Assembly (NCBI RefSeq): GCF_003339845.1
Contig: NZ_PPTR01000002.1
Coordinates: 186,001 to 250,000, forward strand
Length of the DNA: 64,000 nucleotides
Source: Gordonibacter sp. 28C
GTDB lineage: Bacteria > Actinomycetota > Coriobacteriia > Coriobacteriales > Eggerthellaceae
Direction of reading: 5' to 3'
Shown: positions 40,445 to 50,737 of the stretch, one piece after another
How the letters are laid out: every line of letters starts with the position of its first letter
How positions within the stretch are numbered: the stretch's first letter is position 1
Notes under the pieces: model-generated
What the model was told of the DNA's origin: nothing
What the model saw: only the letters and a program-made list of their open reading frames with translations
The model's database searches: none
Program-made: the position numbers and the translations under genes

Positions 40445-43400
40445 TCACGCGCCGCGGGAGAACGGGTCCACGTACAGGCGCATGCCGTCGGGCAGGCGAA
40501 CGAGACCCGCCTCTTGAAGCACGTCGGCGAACGGCGTGGAGAGCACGGGCAGGCCGTTGAACGCCTCCACCACCAGCTTCTTCCGCGCGCCTTCCGCCCC
40601 CTCCCGCCGGATGGTGCGCGCCATGTGCGCGACGAGGGCGACCACGGCATCGCGCAGCGATTCGTCGTCTTGCGTGAACGACAGGACGGAGCGCAGCCCC
40701 GCCGTCGCGTACAGCGCGAGCCGGCCGCCGCGCACGACCACGAGGCTCCCCGGACGCCGCGAGGGGCGCGAGGCGCGCTCCTCGTCGCCTTCGGAGGCGT
40801 CGGCAACGGCGAGGGGCGGCCACGGAACGCCGGCTCCGAACAGGCTCGCCGGATCGTCGGCCGCAAGCACGACGGTTTCGGGCCCGCGCTGCGGGAGGCG
40901 CCCGCCCGAAGCGCCTTCCTCGCCGTCCCCGGCATAGGCGCGCAGCAGGTCCACCGTTTCGCGGGCGGCGAACTGGGCGGGGCCGAGCCCCTTCACGAAC
41001 ACGCCCCGCAGCACGTCGCCGGCGTCTTCCAGAGACCGCAGGACCGGCATGAGCGCGCCCAGGCCGCCGGGCACGCCGGCGAGCACGGCCACGTCGCGCG
41101 AGAGCACGCCGTAACGGTCGAGGATGGATTCGACCAGCGCCAAGGCGCGCACGGTGTCGTTCTCCGAAGAGGGCGCGAGCAGCGACCACCGGCCGGAGCA
41201 AACCGCCGCCGGCGCGCCGAAGCCCTCCGAGGCAACGCGGGCCGCGCCGCTCCCGGCCGCCGGCGCGACGGCGTAGCGGCGTCCCGAACGCCGGCTGCTC
41301 GCACGCCGTTTCGGCGCGGGACGCTGGCGCGCGGCCGAGCTTCCGGCGTCGGCGGCGCGAACCGGCGCGAACGTGTCGTTCGTGGCGCGCCCGCTCCACG
41401 CCAGGTCCATGAGCGCCGCGGCAACGGCGGCCTCGTCGACGCGCTCGGGTTCCATCCGACGTCGCACGGCGTCGGCTATCTGGCGGAAGAACAGCCCGTA
41501 GCCGCTGCCGAGCGCCTCCACCACCGCCTCCTCCACCGACGGGCCGGAGGCGGCGGGGTCGACGGTCTCGAACGAGCCGTCCTCCGCATCCGGACGCACG
41601 GGAGCGAGCGGCGAGTCCGTGGGGTAGAAGGCCACGAGCATCGCCGAGGACTCCGCTTTCCGCTGCGCGGACCGTCCGCGCGCTCGGCCGTCGTCCGAAC
41701 CGCCGTCGCCCTCGCGGCGGGCGCCCGCCCACACCACGTCGCCCGAGGCGATGAGCTCGTCGAGCATCGAGGGGCGGTAGTCGCGCACGCGGCTGGGGAA
41801 CACGGAGCCCTCCCATGCCGCAGCCGGCAGGAACACGCCTTCGAACTGGGCAATGACCTGCGCCAACCCGTCGACGCCCTCGAGCGCCGCACCGTCGCCG
41901 ACGCCCTGCAGGTCCAGCACGTAGCGGACGTAGGCGTCCGGCGGCACCGCGCGCACGGCGGCGCGCGCCTTCGCGAGCGAGAGCGACCGCAAGCGCCGGA
42001 ACACCTCCGCCGACACCCATCCGCGCTCGCCCTCCCCGCCCGGAGCCTGCCCGAACCGGCCTTGCACGAGCTTGCCCTGCGCAGCCAGGCGATGCAGGCT
42101 CTCGCGCGCCACGGCGGGCCCGATGCCGAAGCGGGCCGCAGCCTCCTCGCCGGAGAAGGGTCCGTGCGTGCGCGCGTAGCGCGCGAGCAGGTCGTCCAAC
42201 GGCGAGCGGTCGTCCGCAGCTTCGAGGAATGCGGCCGGAACCCACGCGGGCACGGCCGTGCCCAGCGCCTCGCGCAAGCGGCCCGCGTCCTCCACGGCCG
42301 CCCAGCGCTCCGCGCCGCCTATCGTCGCGACGAACGCGCGCTTCGCGCCTTGCAGCTCCTCGAGCACGGCAAGGGCCTCGTCGAGCGTGGCGTGCGGCGC
42401 GGCAATGGCACCGTCATCCTGCGCCTCGTCTGCAGCCGCTGCTTCCCCAGCGCTTTCGGCTGACGCCGCGGGGGATCCTTCGACTCCCTTCGGTCGCTCA
42501 GGATGACAAAGGGGGGCTTCGTCCGCAGGGTGGCCGTTGGGGGTATTGTCCGCGCTCGCCGCTTCTCCGACGCTTTCCGGCTGTGCCGGAGCGGGCGCTC
42601 CGGAGAGCGCCCCTACGGGGGTTTCCGCTCCGAGCTGCGGATCGTCGCTTTGCGGCGGCTCCAGGCGCAGCGCCGCCTCTTCCGTGGACAGCGGGCCCAG
42701 CACGCGCAGCAGGTCGGCCGCGCCTTCCGCGCCGCGGGCGCGGCGGTCGGGGGCCGTGCGCTGCAGCTTCTCCTCCACCTCGGCCACGACGCCGGGGTCG
42801 AGCAGCTCCGCCATGTCGGCCGAGCCCAGAAGCTCGCCCAGCAGCGCCGGGTCGAGCGAAAGCAGCGACGCCTGGCGCTCCGCGTGCGGCAGGTCGCCCT
42901 GGTACAGGTGCTCGCCCACGTAGCCGAACAGCAGCGGCCCGGCGAAGGGCGACGGGATGCTCGTCTGCGCCTCCACCATGCGCACGGTGCCCGCCGCGAG
43001 CCCCTCCATGAGCTCGCGGAGCGCGTCCAGGTCGTACACGTCCTGCAGGCACTCGCGCGCCGTTTCCAACAGAATAGGGAAGTCGCGCTCGCCGCGCGCC
43101 GCCTCTAGCAGCTGGCCCGCCTTGAGGCGCTGCTGCCACAGCGGAGCGCGCTTGCCCGGCTGCGTGGGCGACATGAGCAGGGCGCGCGCCGCGCACTCGC
43201 GGAACCGCGCGGCGAACAACGCCGTCTTGTCCACCCGGTCCCGCACGACGCGCACGAGCTCCTCGGGGTCGAACACGAACAGCTCCGCGCCCGGCAGGCG
43301 CGTCTCGGTCATGGGGATGCGCAGCAGGATGCCGTCGTCGGCGGCCATGGCCTGCGGATCGAAGTTCAGCGTGCTCGTCACGCGGTCCTGCACCGCCATG

Positions 43401-45760
43401 GCCCACGGCTCGTGCACGCGGCGGCCGTAGGGCGAGTGCAGCATGACGCGCCAGTCGCCCGTCTCGTCCTCGCACCGCTCCACCACGAGCGTCTTGTCGT
43501 CGGGCACCGCGCCCGTGGCCGCGCGCTGCGCGCGCACGAGGGCGGCCAGGTTGCGCTGCGCGTCCTCGTCCAAGCCGTCCTCCGCCAGCCGCTCGCGCAG
43601 AGCGGGGTCGAGGCGCGACGCCGCGTCGACCAGTAGGTCGGCCTCTCCCGCCGGCTCGTCGTCGATGCCCGCGGCCAGCGCGCGCAGAAACGCCCCCCGG
43701 GCCCGCCCCGTCTCGGCGGGACGGCCCACGCCCTCGCCGTGCCAGAACGGCAGGCGCGCCGAGCGGCCCGGCGCCGGCTCCACGATCACGCGGTCGCGCG
43801 TGATCTCGCTGATGCGCCACGAGCTGGTGCCGAGCGCGATGATGTCGCCCACGCGCGACTCGTACACCATCTCCTCGTCCAGCTCGCCCACGCGCCGACG
43901 GCCCTCGTTGCCGTCGCCCTCGGGCAGCACGACCGAGAACATGCCGCGGTCCGGGATCGTGCCAGCCGCCGTCACGGCCAGGCGCTGGGCGGACGGGCGC
44001 GGCGCAAGCTCGCCGCTCTCACGGTCCCACACGATGCGCGGCGCGAACTCGGCCAGGTCGGCCGAGGCGTAGCGGCCGGACAGCATGTCGAGCACCGAGT
44101 CGAACGCACGCCGCGGCAGCTCCGAGAACGGAGCGGCCCGTCGCACCGTTTCGTACCAGCCGTCGGCGGTCGCGCCGCCCATGGCCACGGCAGCCACCGT
44201 CTGCTGCGCCAGCACGTCAAGCGGGTTGCGCACGAGCGCGGTGGCCTCGATGGAGCCGGCGCGCATGCCCTCGGCCACCACGGCCGCGTCGATGATCTCC
44301 GTGCGCGTGCGCGGGTAGATGGAGCCGGCGGAGCGGCCGCCCACCTGGTGGTTCGCGCGCCCGATGCGCTGCAGGCCGCTCGCCACGCTCGGCGGAGCGG
44401 CCACCTGCAGCACCAGGTCGATCGAGCCCATGTCGATGCCCAGCTCCAGCGACGAGGTGGCCACCACGCACGGCAGCTCGCCGCTCTTCAGCTCGCGCTC
44501 GACCTGCAGGCGCTTCTCCTTCGACACCGAGCCGTGGTGCGCTTTCGCGATGATCTCGGGCGCGCCCTGCGCCAGCTCGCCCGTGGAGCCGAGGTCGGAA
44601 CGGATGTGCGACGGCGCCCCGCCGTCGGCGCTGCTGCCGGGCTCCAGCAGCCCCTCGCGCTGCGCGTACAGCTCGTTCAGCCGCGCGGTGAGCTTCTCGC
44701 ACAGCCCGCGCGAGTTCACGAACACGATGGTGGTGCGGTGCGCCAGCACCTCGTCCAGGATGGACGCCTCGATGAGCGGCCAGATGGACGACGACCCCGC
44801 GCGGCTGTCGGGCGTGGCGCCCTTCGTCGGCGAGCCGGCCAGGTGCGCCCGCAGAGCCCGGTCCGACTTCCACGCCTGCTCGGCCGGCGCGCGCCGCGGA
44901 CCGCCGCCGCGCGCCGCGCCCGCACCGCGCGCGTCGGCGCCCGGGAACGCCGGGATGGCGGTCATGTCGCGCACGGGCACCACCACCCGCACGTCCAAAT
45001 CGGGCTTCCCCTCAGCCGCGATGACGCTCACAGGGTGCGGCCCGCCCAGGAAGCGCGCCGCCTCTTCGCGCGGCCGCACGGTGGCCGAAAGCCCGACGCG
45101 CTGCGCGGGGCGCGCGAGCAGGTCGTCCAACCGCTCCAGGCTGAGCGCCAGGTGCGCGCCGCGCTTGTTGCCGGCCAGCGCGTGCACCTCGTCCACGATG
45201 ACGGTCTCGACGGTGCGCAGCGTCTCGCGCGCCTGCGACGTGAGCATGAGGTAGAGCGATTCCGGCGTGGTGATGAGGATGTCGGGCGGGTTGCGCAGAA
45301 GCGAACGACGCTGGTCGGGCGTGGTGTCGCCGGTGCGCATGCCCGTGCGCACGCTCGGGGCCTTCGCGTCCTCGGCGGCGAGCCGCTGGGCGATGCCAGC
45401 GAGCGGCGCCTGCAGGTTGCGCTCCACGTCGGCCCCCAGCGCCTTCAGCGGCGACACGTACAGCACCCGCACGCCCTTGGCGGGCTTCGCCGCCGCGGCG
45501 ACCTCCGCGCTCGCGCGCTCCCCGCGATCCGCGCCCGCCTTCTCGCGCATGAGCGCGTCGATGGCGAACAGGAACGCCGCAAGCGTCTTGCCCGACCCGG
45601 TTGGTGCGATGACCAGCGCGTTCTCCCCGCCTTCGATGGCCTCCCATGCCCGCTCCTGCACCGGCGTGGGGCCGGGGAACGCGTCGAGGAACCACCCGCG
45701 CACGGCGCCGGAGAACCGGTCGAGCGCGGCGTGGGGCAAGGCGTCGTTCGCAGCGTCCAT
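40445..45760 (-). CDS. lhr: very large Lhr-type DEAD/DEAH helicase
   Basis: 1771 residues, longer than the usual Lhr (about 1500). Helicase core at residues 1-560: PTPVQERAW, Walker A APTGSGKT, VLYVSPLKAL, TTPESLYLML, DEVHALAGNKRG (DEVH), SATVRPREE, IVFVNSRGLCEKL, VATSSLELGIDMGSIDLVLQ and QRIGRANHQVGG. Lhr-specific winged-helix and beta-barrel domains follow. Residues about 1040-1125 hold peptides encoded by interspersed repeats (for example CHPERPKGVEGSP). Lhr enzymes unwind DNA and RNA-DNA hybrids in repair. ATG at 45760 with GGGAG upstream is preferred over a TTG 33 bases earlier. Single-gene unit. Confidence 0.9.
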   Translation of the reverse strand: MDAANDALPHAALDRFSGAVRGWFLDAFPGPTPVQERAWEAIEGGENALVIAPTGSGKTLAAFLFAIDALMREKAGADRGERASAEVAAAAKPAKGVRVLYVSPLKALGADVERNLQAPLAGIAQRLAAEDAKAPSVRTGMRTGDTTPDQRRSLLRNPPDILITTPESLYLMLTSQARETLRTVETVIVDEVHALAGNKRGAHLALSLERLDDLLARPAQRVGLSATVRPREEAARFLGGPHPVSVIAAEGKPDLDVRVVVPVRDMTAIPAFPGADARGAGAARGGGPRRAPAEQAWKSDRALRAHLAGSPTKGATPDSRAGSSSIWPLIEASILDEVLAHRTTIVFVNSRGLCEKLTARLNELYAQREGLLEPGSSADGGAPSHIRSDLGSTGELAQGAPEIIAKAHHGSVSKEKRLQVERELKSGELPCVVATSSLELGIDMGSIDLVLQVAAPPSVASGLQRIGRANHQVGGRSAGSIYPRTRTEIIDAAVVAEGMRAGSIEATALVRNPLDVLAQQTVAAVAMGGATADGWYETVRRAAPFSELPRRAFDSVLDMLSGRYASADLAEFAPRIVWDRESGELAPRPSAQRLAVTAAGTIPDRGMFSVVLPEGDGNEGRRRVGELDEEMVYESRVGDIIALGTSSWRISEITRDRVIVEPAPGRSARLPFWHGEGVGRPAETGRARGAFLRALAAGIDDEPAGEADLLVDAASRLDPALRERLAEDGLDEDAQRNLAALVRAQRAATGAVPDDKTLVVERCEDETGDWRVMLHSPYGRRVHEPWAMAVQDRVTSTLNFDPQAMAADDGILLRIPMTETRLPGAELFVFDPEELVRVVRDRVDKTALFAARFRECAARALLMSPTQPGKRAPLWQQRLKAGQLLEAARGERDFPILLETARECLQDVYDLDALRELMEGLAAGTVRMVEAQTSIPSPFAGPLLFGYVGEHLYQGDLPHAERQASLLSLDPALLGELLGSADMAELLDPGVVAEVEEKLQRTAPDRRARGAEGAADLLRVLGPLSTEEAALRLEPPQSDDPQLGAETPVGALSGAPAPAQPESVGEAASADNTPNGHPADEAPLCHPERPKGVEGSPAASAESAGEAAAADEAQDDGAIAAPHATLDEALAVLEELQGAKRAFVATIGGAERWAAVEDAGRLREALGTAVPAWVPAAFLEAADDRSPLDDLLARYARTHGPFSGEEAAARFGIGPAVARESLHRLAAQGKLVQGRFGQAPGGEGERGWVSAEVFRRLRSLSLAKARAAVRAVPPDAYVRYVLDLQGVGDGAALEGVDGLAQVIAQFEGVFLPAAAWEGSVFPSRVRDYRPSMLDELIASGDVVWAGARREGDGGSDDGRARGRSAQRKAESSAMLVAFYPTDSPLAPVRPDAEDGSFETVDPAASGPSVEEAVVEALGSGYGLFFRQIADAVRRRMEPERVDEAAVAAALMDLAWSGRATNDTFAPVRAADAGSSAARQRPAPKRRASSRRSGRRYAVAPAAGSGAARVASEGFGAPAAVCSGRWSLLAPSSENDTVRALALVESILDRYGVLSRDVAVLAGVPGGLGALMPVLRSLEDAGDVLRGVFVKGLGPAQFAARETVDLLRAYAGDGEEGASGGRLPQRGPETVVLAADDPASLFGAGVPWPPLAVADASEGDEERASRPSRRPGSLVVVRGGRLALYATAGLRSVLSFTQDDESLRDAVVALVAHMARTIRREGAEGARKKLVVEAFNGLPVLSTPFADVLQEAGLVRLPDGMRLYVDPFSRGA
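42473..42617. repeat. two interspersed repeats inserted in frame in the Lhr gene
   Basis: Family 1 copy at 42473-42508 (GGATCCTTCGACTCCC, loop, GCTCAGGATGACA) and family 2 copy at 42574-42617 (TTTCCGGC...GCCGGA, then GGGCGCTC and GAGAGCGCCCCTACG). Family 1 also occurs twice in tatD, and family 2 in the gap at 23561-23665. They keep the helicase reading frame open. Confidence 0.8.
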
Positions 45761-45918
45761 GGGCTTTCGCCACTCCCTTCCGTCGGCGATCAAGCGGCAA
45801 CTTCCATCTTAGCGCAAGCGCCTTGTCCGAAGCCCCACGCAACCCACCTGTTGCAAAACGCCCCCTCCGCGCCGCCCTCCGGGGTTGCCGAAAATCCACA
45901 GCGATCGGAGCCCGACGC

Positions 45919-47271
45919 CTACGACACGATCTCGAATCCCTCCGCGTCCAGCTCGGGCGCGCCCGCGGCCCGGCGGCGCTCCACCAGCCGGCGCGCCGCG
46001 GGGATGGAGGCCAGCAGCGCGGCGCCCATGACCACGGACGCGACGATCACCATGATCCACACGGGCGCGAACGACAGGTACGCGTCGAACATCACGCCCG
46101 AGATCACCGCGCCCGCGGCGGCGCCCAAAAGCTCGAACGCCGTCACGATGCCCGTGACGGTGCCAAGGTCCTTCTTGCCGTACTCCTTCACCACCATGAT
46201 GGGCGGCGCCACCGTGCCCATGCACGTGGCGAACCCGAAGAACAGGCACGCGAGGATCGGGCCCCAATCGGTGGCCGGGAACAGCAGCATGGCGCCCGCC
46301 AGCACCGACGTGAGGGTGCCCAGCACCGTGCCCGCCCGCATGCCGAAGCGGTCGTAGATGGCCCCGAGCGCGATCTTCGCCACGATGACGACGGCCAGGT
46401 AGAACGACCACACCGAACCGGCCCACAACACGGAGTGCCCGCCGGTCACCACCTCCGTGCCGCCCACCGTCACGCTCGTCATGTTCGCGATGGAGTTCGT
46501 GATGATGCACCCGTTCGTCACGCCCATGGCCACGAAGCCCACCACCAGCAGCCAGAACGCGGCGCTCTTGCGCAGCGCCTTCCAACCCACCGACACCGTG
46601 ACCGGCTCGTCGGGCGAGCGGTCGGCCTTCTGCTTCTCGACTTGGCCCGCGCCGTAGGGCTTGAGGCCCTTGTCGCTCGGCCGCGTGCGGAACGCGACCA
46701 CCGCCAACGGCAGCGCCGCCACCAGGCACACCACGGCCAGCAGCAAAAACGCCGAGCGCCAACCGGACGCCTCGATCATGGCGCTCGTGGCCGGCGAGAG
46801 CACTACGCCGCCGATACCCGACCCCGAGAGGGCGATGGACACGGCCAGCCCGCGCTTGAGCGTGAACCAGTTCGAAATGATCACCGACACCAGCAGGCGC
46901 GTGCCGGCCACCACCACCATGCCGGCGACGACGCACAGCGCGTACAGCTGCCACAGCTGCGTGATGAACGACAGTCCCACGAGCACCACCGAGCTGGTGA
47001 GCACCGTCACCGCGCCCAGCACGCGCGCTGAGCACTTGTCCGTGAGCTTGCCGATGACGAGCGACGCGAACACCGCCACCACCGTGGTTATGGACACGCC
47101 CGTGTTGAACTGCCCCACCGTGAGCCCCAGATCCTGCACGATGTGCGTCTGGAACAGCGGGATGCAGTTCACGAACACCGTGTAGCACGTGGCCATGATC
47201 AGCAAGCCGCCGATCACGATCCACCACCCGTAGAAGAACCTCCCCTGCTTGCGTGCCGCCGCGTCTGCCAT
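45919..47271 (-). CDS. MFS transporter, oxalate/formate antiporter-like
   Basis: 450 residues with twelve hydrophobic helices. The start KQGRFFYGWWIVIGGLLIMATCYTVF is typical of the OFA group of major facilitator transporters, with GSGIGGVVLSPATSAMIEASGWRSAF in helix 5-6 and a charged central loop (GAGQVEKQKADRSPDE). Substrate is unknown; small monocarboxylates such as formate, lactate or pyruvate are plausible given the family. It is transcribed as one gene, 90 bases downstream of an M20 peptidase gene. Confidence 0.85.
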   Translation of the reverse strand: MADAAARKQGRFFYGWWIVIGGLLIMATCYTVFVNCIPLFQTHIVQDLGLTVGQFNTGVSITTVVAVFASLVIGKLTDKCSARVLGAVTVLTSSVVLVGLSFITQLWQLYALCVVAGMVVVAGTRLLVSVIISNWFTLKRGLAVSIALSGSGIGGVVLSPATSAMIEASGWRSAFLLLAVVCLVAALPLAVVAFRTRPSDKGLKPYGAGQVEKQKADRSPDEPVTVSVGWKALRKSAAFWLLVVGFVAMGVTNGCIITNSIANMTSVTVGGTEVVTGGHSVLWAGSVWSFYLAVVIVAKIALGAIYDRFGMRAGTVLGTLTSVLAGAMLLFPATDWGPILACLFFGFATCMGTVAPPIMVVKEYGKKDLGTVTGIVTAFELLGAAAGAVISGVMFDAYLSFAPVWIMVIVASVVMGAALLASIPAARRLVERRRAAGAPELDAEGFEIVS

Positions 47272-47361
47272 GTTCCATCCTTCGCTTTCCGGCGCCCGCC
47301 GCTGCGAGCGCGCTTCCCTATCCCGCCTTGCCCGCCGTGCGCACCCGCCCGTCGGGCCCGG

Positions 47362-48813
47362 CTACTCCCCCAGCTGGTCCAAATGACGGATGAGCTCGGT
47401 GTAGAACCCCACGCCGCGCTTGTACGAGTCCACGTCCAGGTTCTCGTCCTGCCCGTGGACGCGGGAGCGCTGGTCGCCCTTGAACAGGAAGCCCGCGAAA
47501 CGGTACGTGCGCGGGCAGACGCGCGCGAAATGGCGCGCGTCGCTGCAGCCGGACTGCACGTAGGGCGCGATGCCGGCCGCGGGGTACACGGCGTGGATGA
47601 CGCGGCGCAGGTAGTCGAACGCCGGATCGTTCTCGAACGGTGAGACGGGCGAGGGCTCGCTCACCTCGAACAGCGAGAACTCGGTCTGGTCGTCGAAGCG
47701 CTCCTTTATGCGGGAGAAGGCCTCGTCCACCGTCTCGCCCGGATCCACGCGCACGTTCACCGTGGCGTGCGCCTGCTTGGGAATGATGTTGTGCGCCGGC
47801 GCCCCTTCGAGCTGCGTGAGCGCGTAGGTGGTGCGCACCATGGCCGCCGTCTCGGAGCCGCCCTTCATGATGCGCACGACGACGGGCCGGAAGAGCCAGA
47901 GGTTGCCGAACACGATGCGCAGGGCGAAGCCGCCGTGCGCCACCAGCTCCCGAAGCATGGCCGCCACCGGTTCGGACAGCTTCGAAGCCGGCGGGTTCTT
48001 CTGCAGCGCGTCCAACCCCGCCACGAGCTTCGCCGTGGCGTCCTTTAGCGAGGGCGTGGCGGCGTGGCCCCCCTCGGAGTTCGTGGTCACGCTCGTGTTG
48101 AACACGCCCTTCTCCGACACGCCCACGACGGCGAACTGGCCCTTCACGCCAAGCGGCGGGTTGTCGATGACCGCGCCGCCCTCGTCGAGCACCAGGTACG
48201 GCACCCGGCCCGCGTCCCGCAGGCGCTCGACCATGTGGGGCGCCGTGTCGCCGCCGTCCTCCTCGGTGTTCGACGAGAAGAAGTAGACGTCGCGCGGCGG
48301 CACGTAGCCCTCGGCCAGCAGGCGCTCGGCGGACTCCATGAGGGCGGCCCACACGCACTTCGTGTCCACGGCGCCGCGCGCGAACACCCTGCCGTCCTCG
48401 ACGTCGGCGGCGAAGGGGTCGTGCGTCCAGCCCTCGGGGTCGGCCGCCACCACGTCGTGGTGGGCCATGAGCACGACGGGGGCGAGCTCGCGGTTCGAGC
48501 CCTTCCACAGAAGCGAGATGCCGTAGCCGTCCACCAGCTCCAGCTCCAGATGCTCGAACACGCCGGGATACAGCCGGCGCAGTTTGGGCACGAACCCGTC
48601 GAAGGCCGTGCGGTCGGCGTCCGGGTTGCGCAGGTCCCACACGGTGGCGCTGCGCAACAGCTCGCGGAAGCGCTCCACCGCCGCGTCGTCGCCCTGCACG
48701 TCGCTTTCCGGCAGCGGGTCGACCACGGGCGTGGGCTTCAAGCGCGCCGCGTTCGCCACGAGGACCGCCGCCAAAACGACGACGATCGCCAAGATAACCA
48801 AGAGTGCAACCAT
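47362..48813 (-). CDS. M20 family metallopeptidase with N-terminal membrane anchor
   Basis: 483 residues. A hydrophobic segment at residues 1-24 (VALLVILAIVVVLAAVLVANA) is a signal anchor. M20 metal ligands: VVLMAHHDVV, FARGAVDTKCVWAALM (Asp), SSNTEEDGGDTAPHM (catalytic Glu-Glu), and later SGCSDARHFARVCPR. It resembles PM20D1/carboxypeptidase-S-like enzymes that cleave N-acyl amino acids or dipeptides. AAAGGGGCGG precedes the ATG at 48813. Substrate unknown; a place on the outer face of the membrane is expected. Confidence 0.87.
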   Translation of the reverse strand: MVALLVILAIVVVLAAVLVANAARLKPTPVVDPLPESDVQGDDAAVERFRELLRSATVWDLRNPDADRTAFDGFVPKLRRLYPGVFEHLELELVDGYGISLLWKGSNRELAPVVLMAHHDVVAADPEGWTHDPFAADVEDGRVFARGAVDTKCVWAALMESAERLLAEGYVPPRDVYFFSSNTEEDGGDTAPHMVERLRDAGRVPYLVLDEGGAVIDNPPLGVKGQFAVVGVSEKGVFNTSVTTNSEGGHAATPSLKDATAKLVAGLDALQKNPPASKLSEPVAAMLRELVAHGGFALRIVFGNLWLFRPVVVRIMKGGSETAAMVRTTYALTQLEGAPAHNIIPKQAHATVNVRVDPGETVDEAFSRIKERFDDQTEFSLFEVSEPSPVSPFENDPAFDYLRRVIHAVYPAAGIAPYVQSGCSDARHFARVCPRTYRFAGFLFKGDQRSRVHGQDENLDVDSYKRGVGFYTELIRHLDQLGE

Positions 48814-49087
48814 GCCCGCCCCTTTCCGAGCCGCGTCGGCGAACGCTGGCGCCGGCCTCCGCGAATTCGCCGCCTCGCGCAGGAAAGCCAAGCGGAAGGC
48901 CGGCGACGAGTCGCTCTGCTGTCGTCGGCCATTATAAGCCTCTTGGAGACGGACGCGCCCGGCTTTAACGAGTCGAAACAAAGACAAGGGAATGCGATCC
49001 GCAAGAAGGCCCGTCGGCGCGGGGCGAAACCGCGCAATCGCCATGCGGGCGTGTGCGGGCCGCCCGCCAAGCAGCTCGGACCTTGCG

Positions 49088-50737
49088 CTACAGCGTCACC
49101 AGCAACCCGAGCGCCACCACGGCGATGCCGCTCAGCAGGTTCACGGCGTCGTTCGTGATCCAGGCGTAACCGGACACCAGCGTGTAGCTCGACGCGCTGC
49201 GGGCGGGCGCGGCCTCCACGAGCGTCTCGTCGACCCCGGCGAGCGCCGCCGTGCCGGCCATCGCAAGGCCGCCCGGCAACGAGAAGCCGGTTGCCGCGGA
49301 ACCCTCGACCGCGTCGGCGCCCGACACCCGGTACTTCGCCTGCAGCAGCGCGCCCAAGAAGCTGTCCACCACCGAGCCCGCGACGCCGCACGCGACGATG
49401 AGCAGGAACGCCTCGGGGCCCGCAGGCACCGCGAACCCGAACGCGTGGAACAGGAACGTGGCCAGGAAGGCCGAGGTCGCGGCCCCCACGACGGTGGCCC
49501 CCAACCCAAGCGGGCTCACGCCGCCCGACAGCCCGCGCTGCATGGGCTTGCGCGTGACGATGTTGACGGGAGGCTTTTTGCTGTGCACGCCCACTTCCGA
49601 CGCCCACGTGTCCGCCGTGCTCGCCGCCAGCGCGCCGGCCGACACGACGAGGAACCACGCCTCGCCGGTGGCCGCGTAGGCCAGCGCGCACACGAGGAAC
49701 GGCACGCTGTTTGCCAGCACCTGGCGCAGCCTGCGCGGACCGCCGCTTTTCTCGCTTTCCCGCACTCCGCGCACCCGGCGCATGAGCTTCGACGCCACGT
49801 TCGAGCTGCCGAAGAACCACATGAGCAGCAGCCAAAGAGGCCATCCGCCGAACGCGAAGGCGAGCGCGCCAACCGCCACGGCCCCCAGCGCCCCGGGCAC
49901 CGTGAGCAGCCGCAACCGAAGGGCGGCCAAAGCCACGGCGCCCGACAGCAGCATGCCGGCCAGCAGCGGCGTGTAACCCGTCGCCGGCAGGAACAGCACC
50001 GCGTACAGTCCCGTCGCGCCCAGCGGCACGCTCAGGTTGTCGAGCCCCGCCGGCGACGCCGCCTCCAGAAACGCGGCCGCCGTGGCCAGCCCCAGCGCCA
50101 CGAGCACGATCGCGCCCACGAGCCCTGCCGTCAATCCGGGAGCATTCGCCGAGACGTCCGCTCCCCCGATCGCCGTCGCGAACGACGGCGCCGCGCCCTC
50201 CCAACCCGTCGCACCCGCCGCCGTCAGCACCGCCGCGCACGAAGCGAAGCTCGCCGCGAACATCACGGCGGTGCCGACGAGAGACTTCCCGCCGCCCGTC
50301 CCCGGCAGCGCACGGCGTCCGAACCGCTTGCCCAGAACGGCCGCGAACCCGTCGCCGAACGCCATGCAGAACACGCCGAGCGCACCCACGTAGGGCGCGC
50401 CGATACCGAACGAGAACAGGGCGAGCAACGTGAGCGACACGGCGTAGTACACGGTCCCCGGGGTTTCCTCGCCCTCGCCGCGCGCCATGAAGGCGAGCGT
50501 CTGCTTGCGATAGGCCAGCGCGTTCACCACGACGAACGCAGCCGGCAGCGCGGCCGCCCACCACGGAGACGAGAAGAACAGCGCCGCGACGACCCACCAG
50601 CCGCCCAGCGCGATGTGCACGAGCTTGCGCGTTCCCTCGGCACCCATGCCGCGCCGCGAGAAAAGGCTCGACGCGCCCAGCACCGCCAGCACGTACGCCA
50701 ATGAAAGCACCAGGCCCGCCACGTTCCGTATGTCCAT
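49088..50737 (-). CDS. phytol/dolichol kinase-like domain fused to DUF92 (prenyl-phosphate kinase-like)
   Basis: 549 residues and about fourteen hydrophobic helices. Residues 1-240 resemble the SEC59/VTE5 group of CTP-dependent polyprenol kinases: RKLVHIALGGWW, GDGFAAVLGKRFGRRALPGTGGGKSLVGT (CTP-binding, with the GKS and D residues). Residues 270-549 are DUF92/TMEM19: ASTADTWASEVGVHSKKPP, RGLSGGVSPLGLGATVVGA, GVAGSVVDSFLGALLQ, WITNDAVNLLSG. In plants and cyanobacteria VTE5 and VTE6 (DUF92) act in sequence to turn phytol into phytyl diphosphate; the fusion therefore could salvage a prenyl alcohol to the diphosphate. It overlaps crtB by one base. Confidence 0.82.
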   Translation of the reverse strand: MDIRNVAGLVLSLAYVLAVLGASSLFSRRGMGAEGTRKLVHIALGGWWVVAALFFSSPWWAAALPAAFVVVNALAYRKQTLAFMARGEGEETPGTVYYAVSLTLLALFSFGIGAPYVGALGVFCMAFGDGFAAVLGKRFGRRALPGTGGGKSLVGTAVMFAASFASCAAVLTAAGATGWEGAAPSFATAIGGADVSANAPGLTAGLVGAIVLVALGLATAAAFLEAASPAGLDNLSVPLGATGLYAVLFLPATGYTPLLAGMLLSGAVALAALRLRLLTVPGALGAVAVGALAFAFGGWPLWLLLMWFFGSSNVASKLMRRVRGVRESEKSGGPRRLRQVLANSVPFLVCALAYAATGEAWFLVVSAGALAASTADTWASEVGVHSKKPPVNIVTRKPMQRGLSGGVSPLGLGATVVGAATSAFLATFLFHAFGFAVPAGPEAFLLIVACGVAGSVVDSFLGALLQAKYRVSGADAVEGSAATGFSLPGGLAMAGTAALAGVDETLVEAAPARSASSYTLVSGYAWITNDAVNLLSGIAVVALGLLVTL

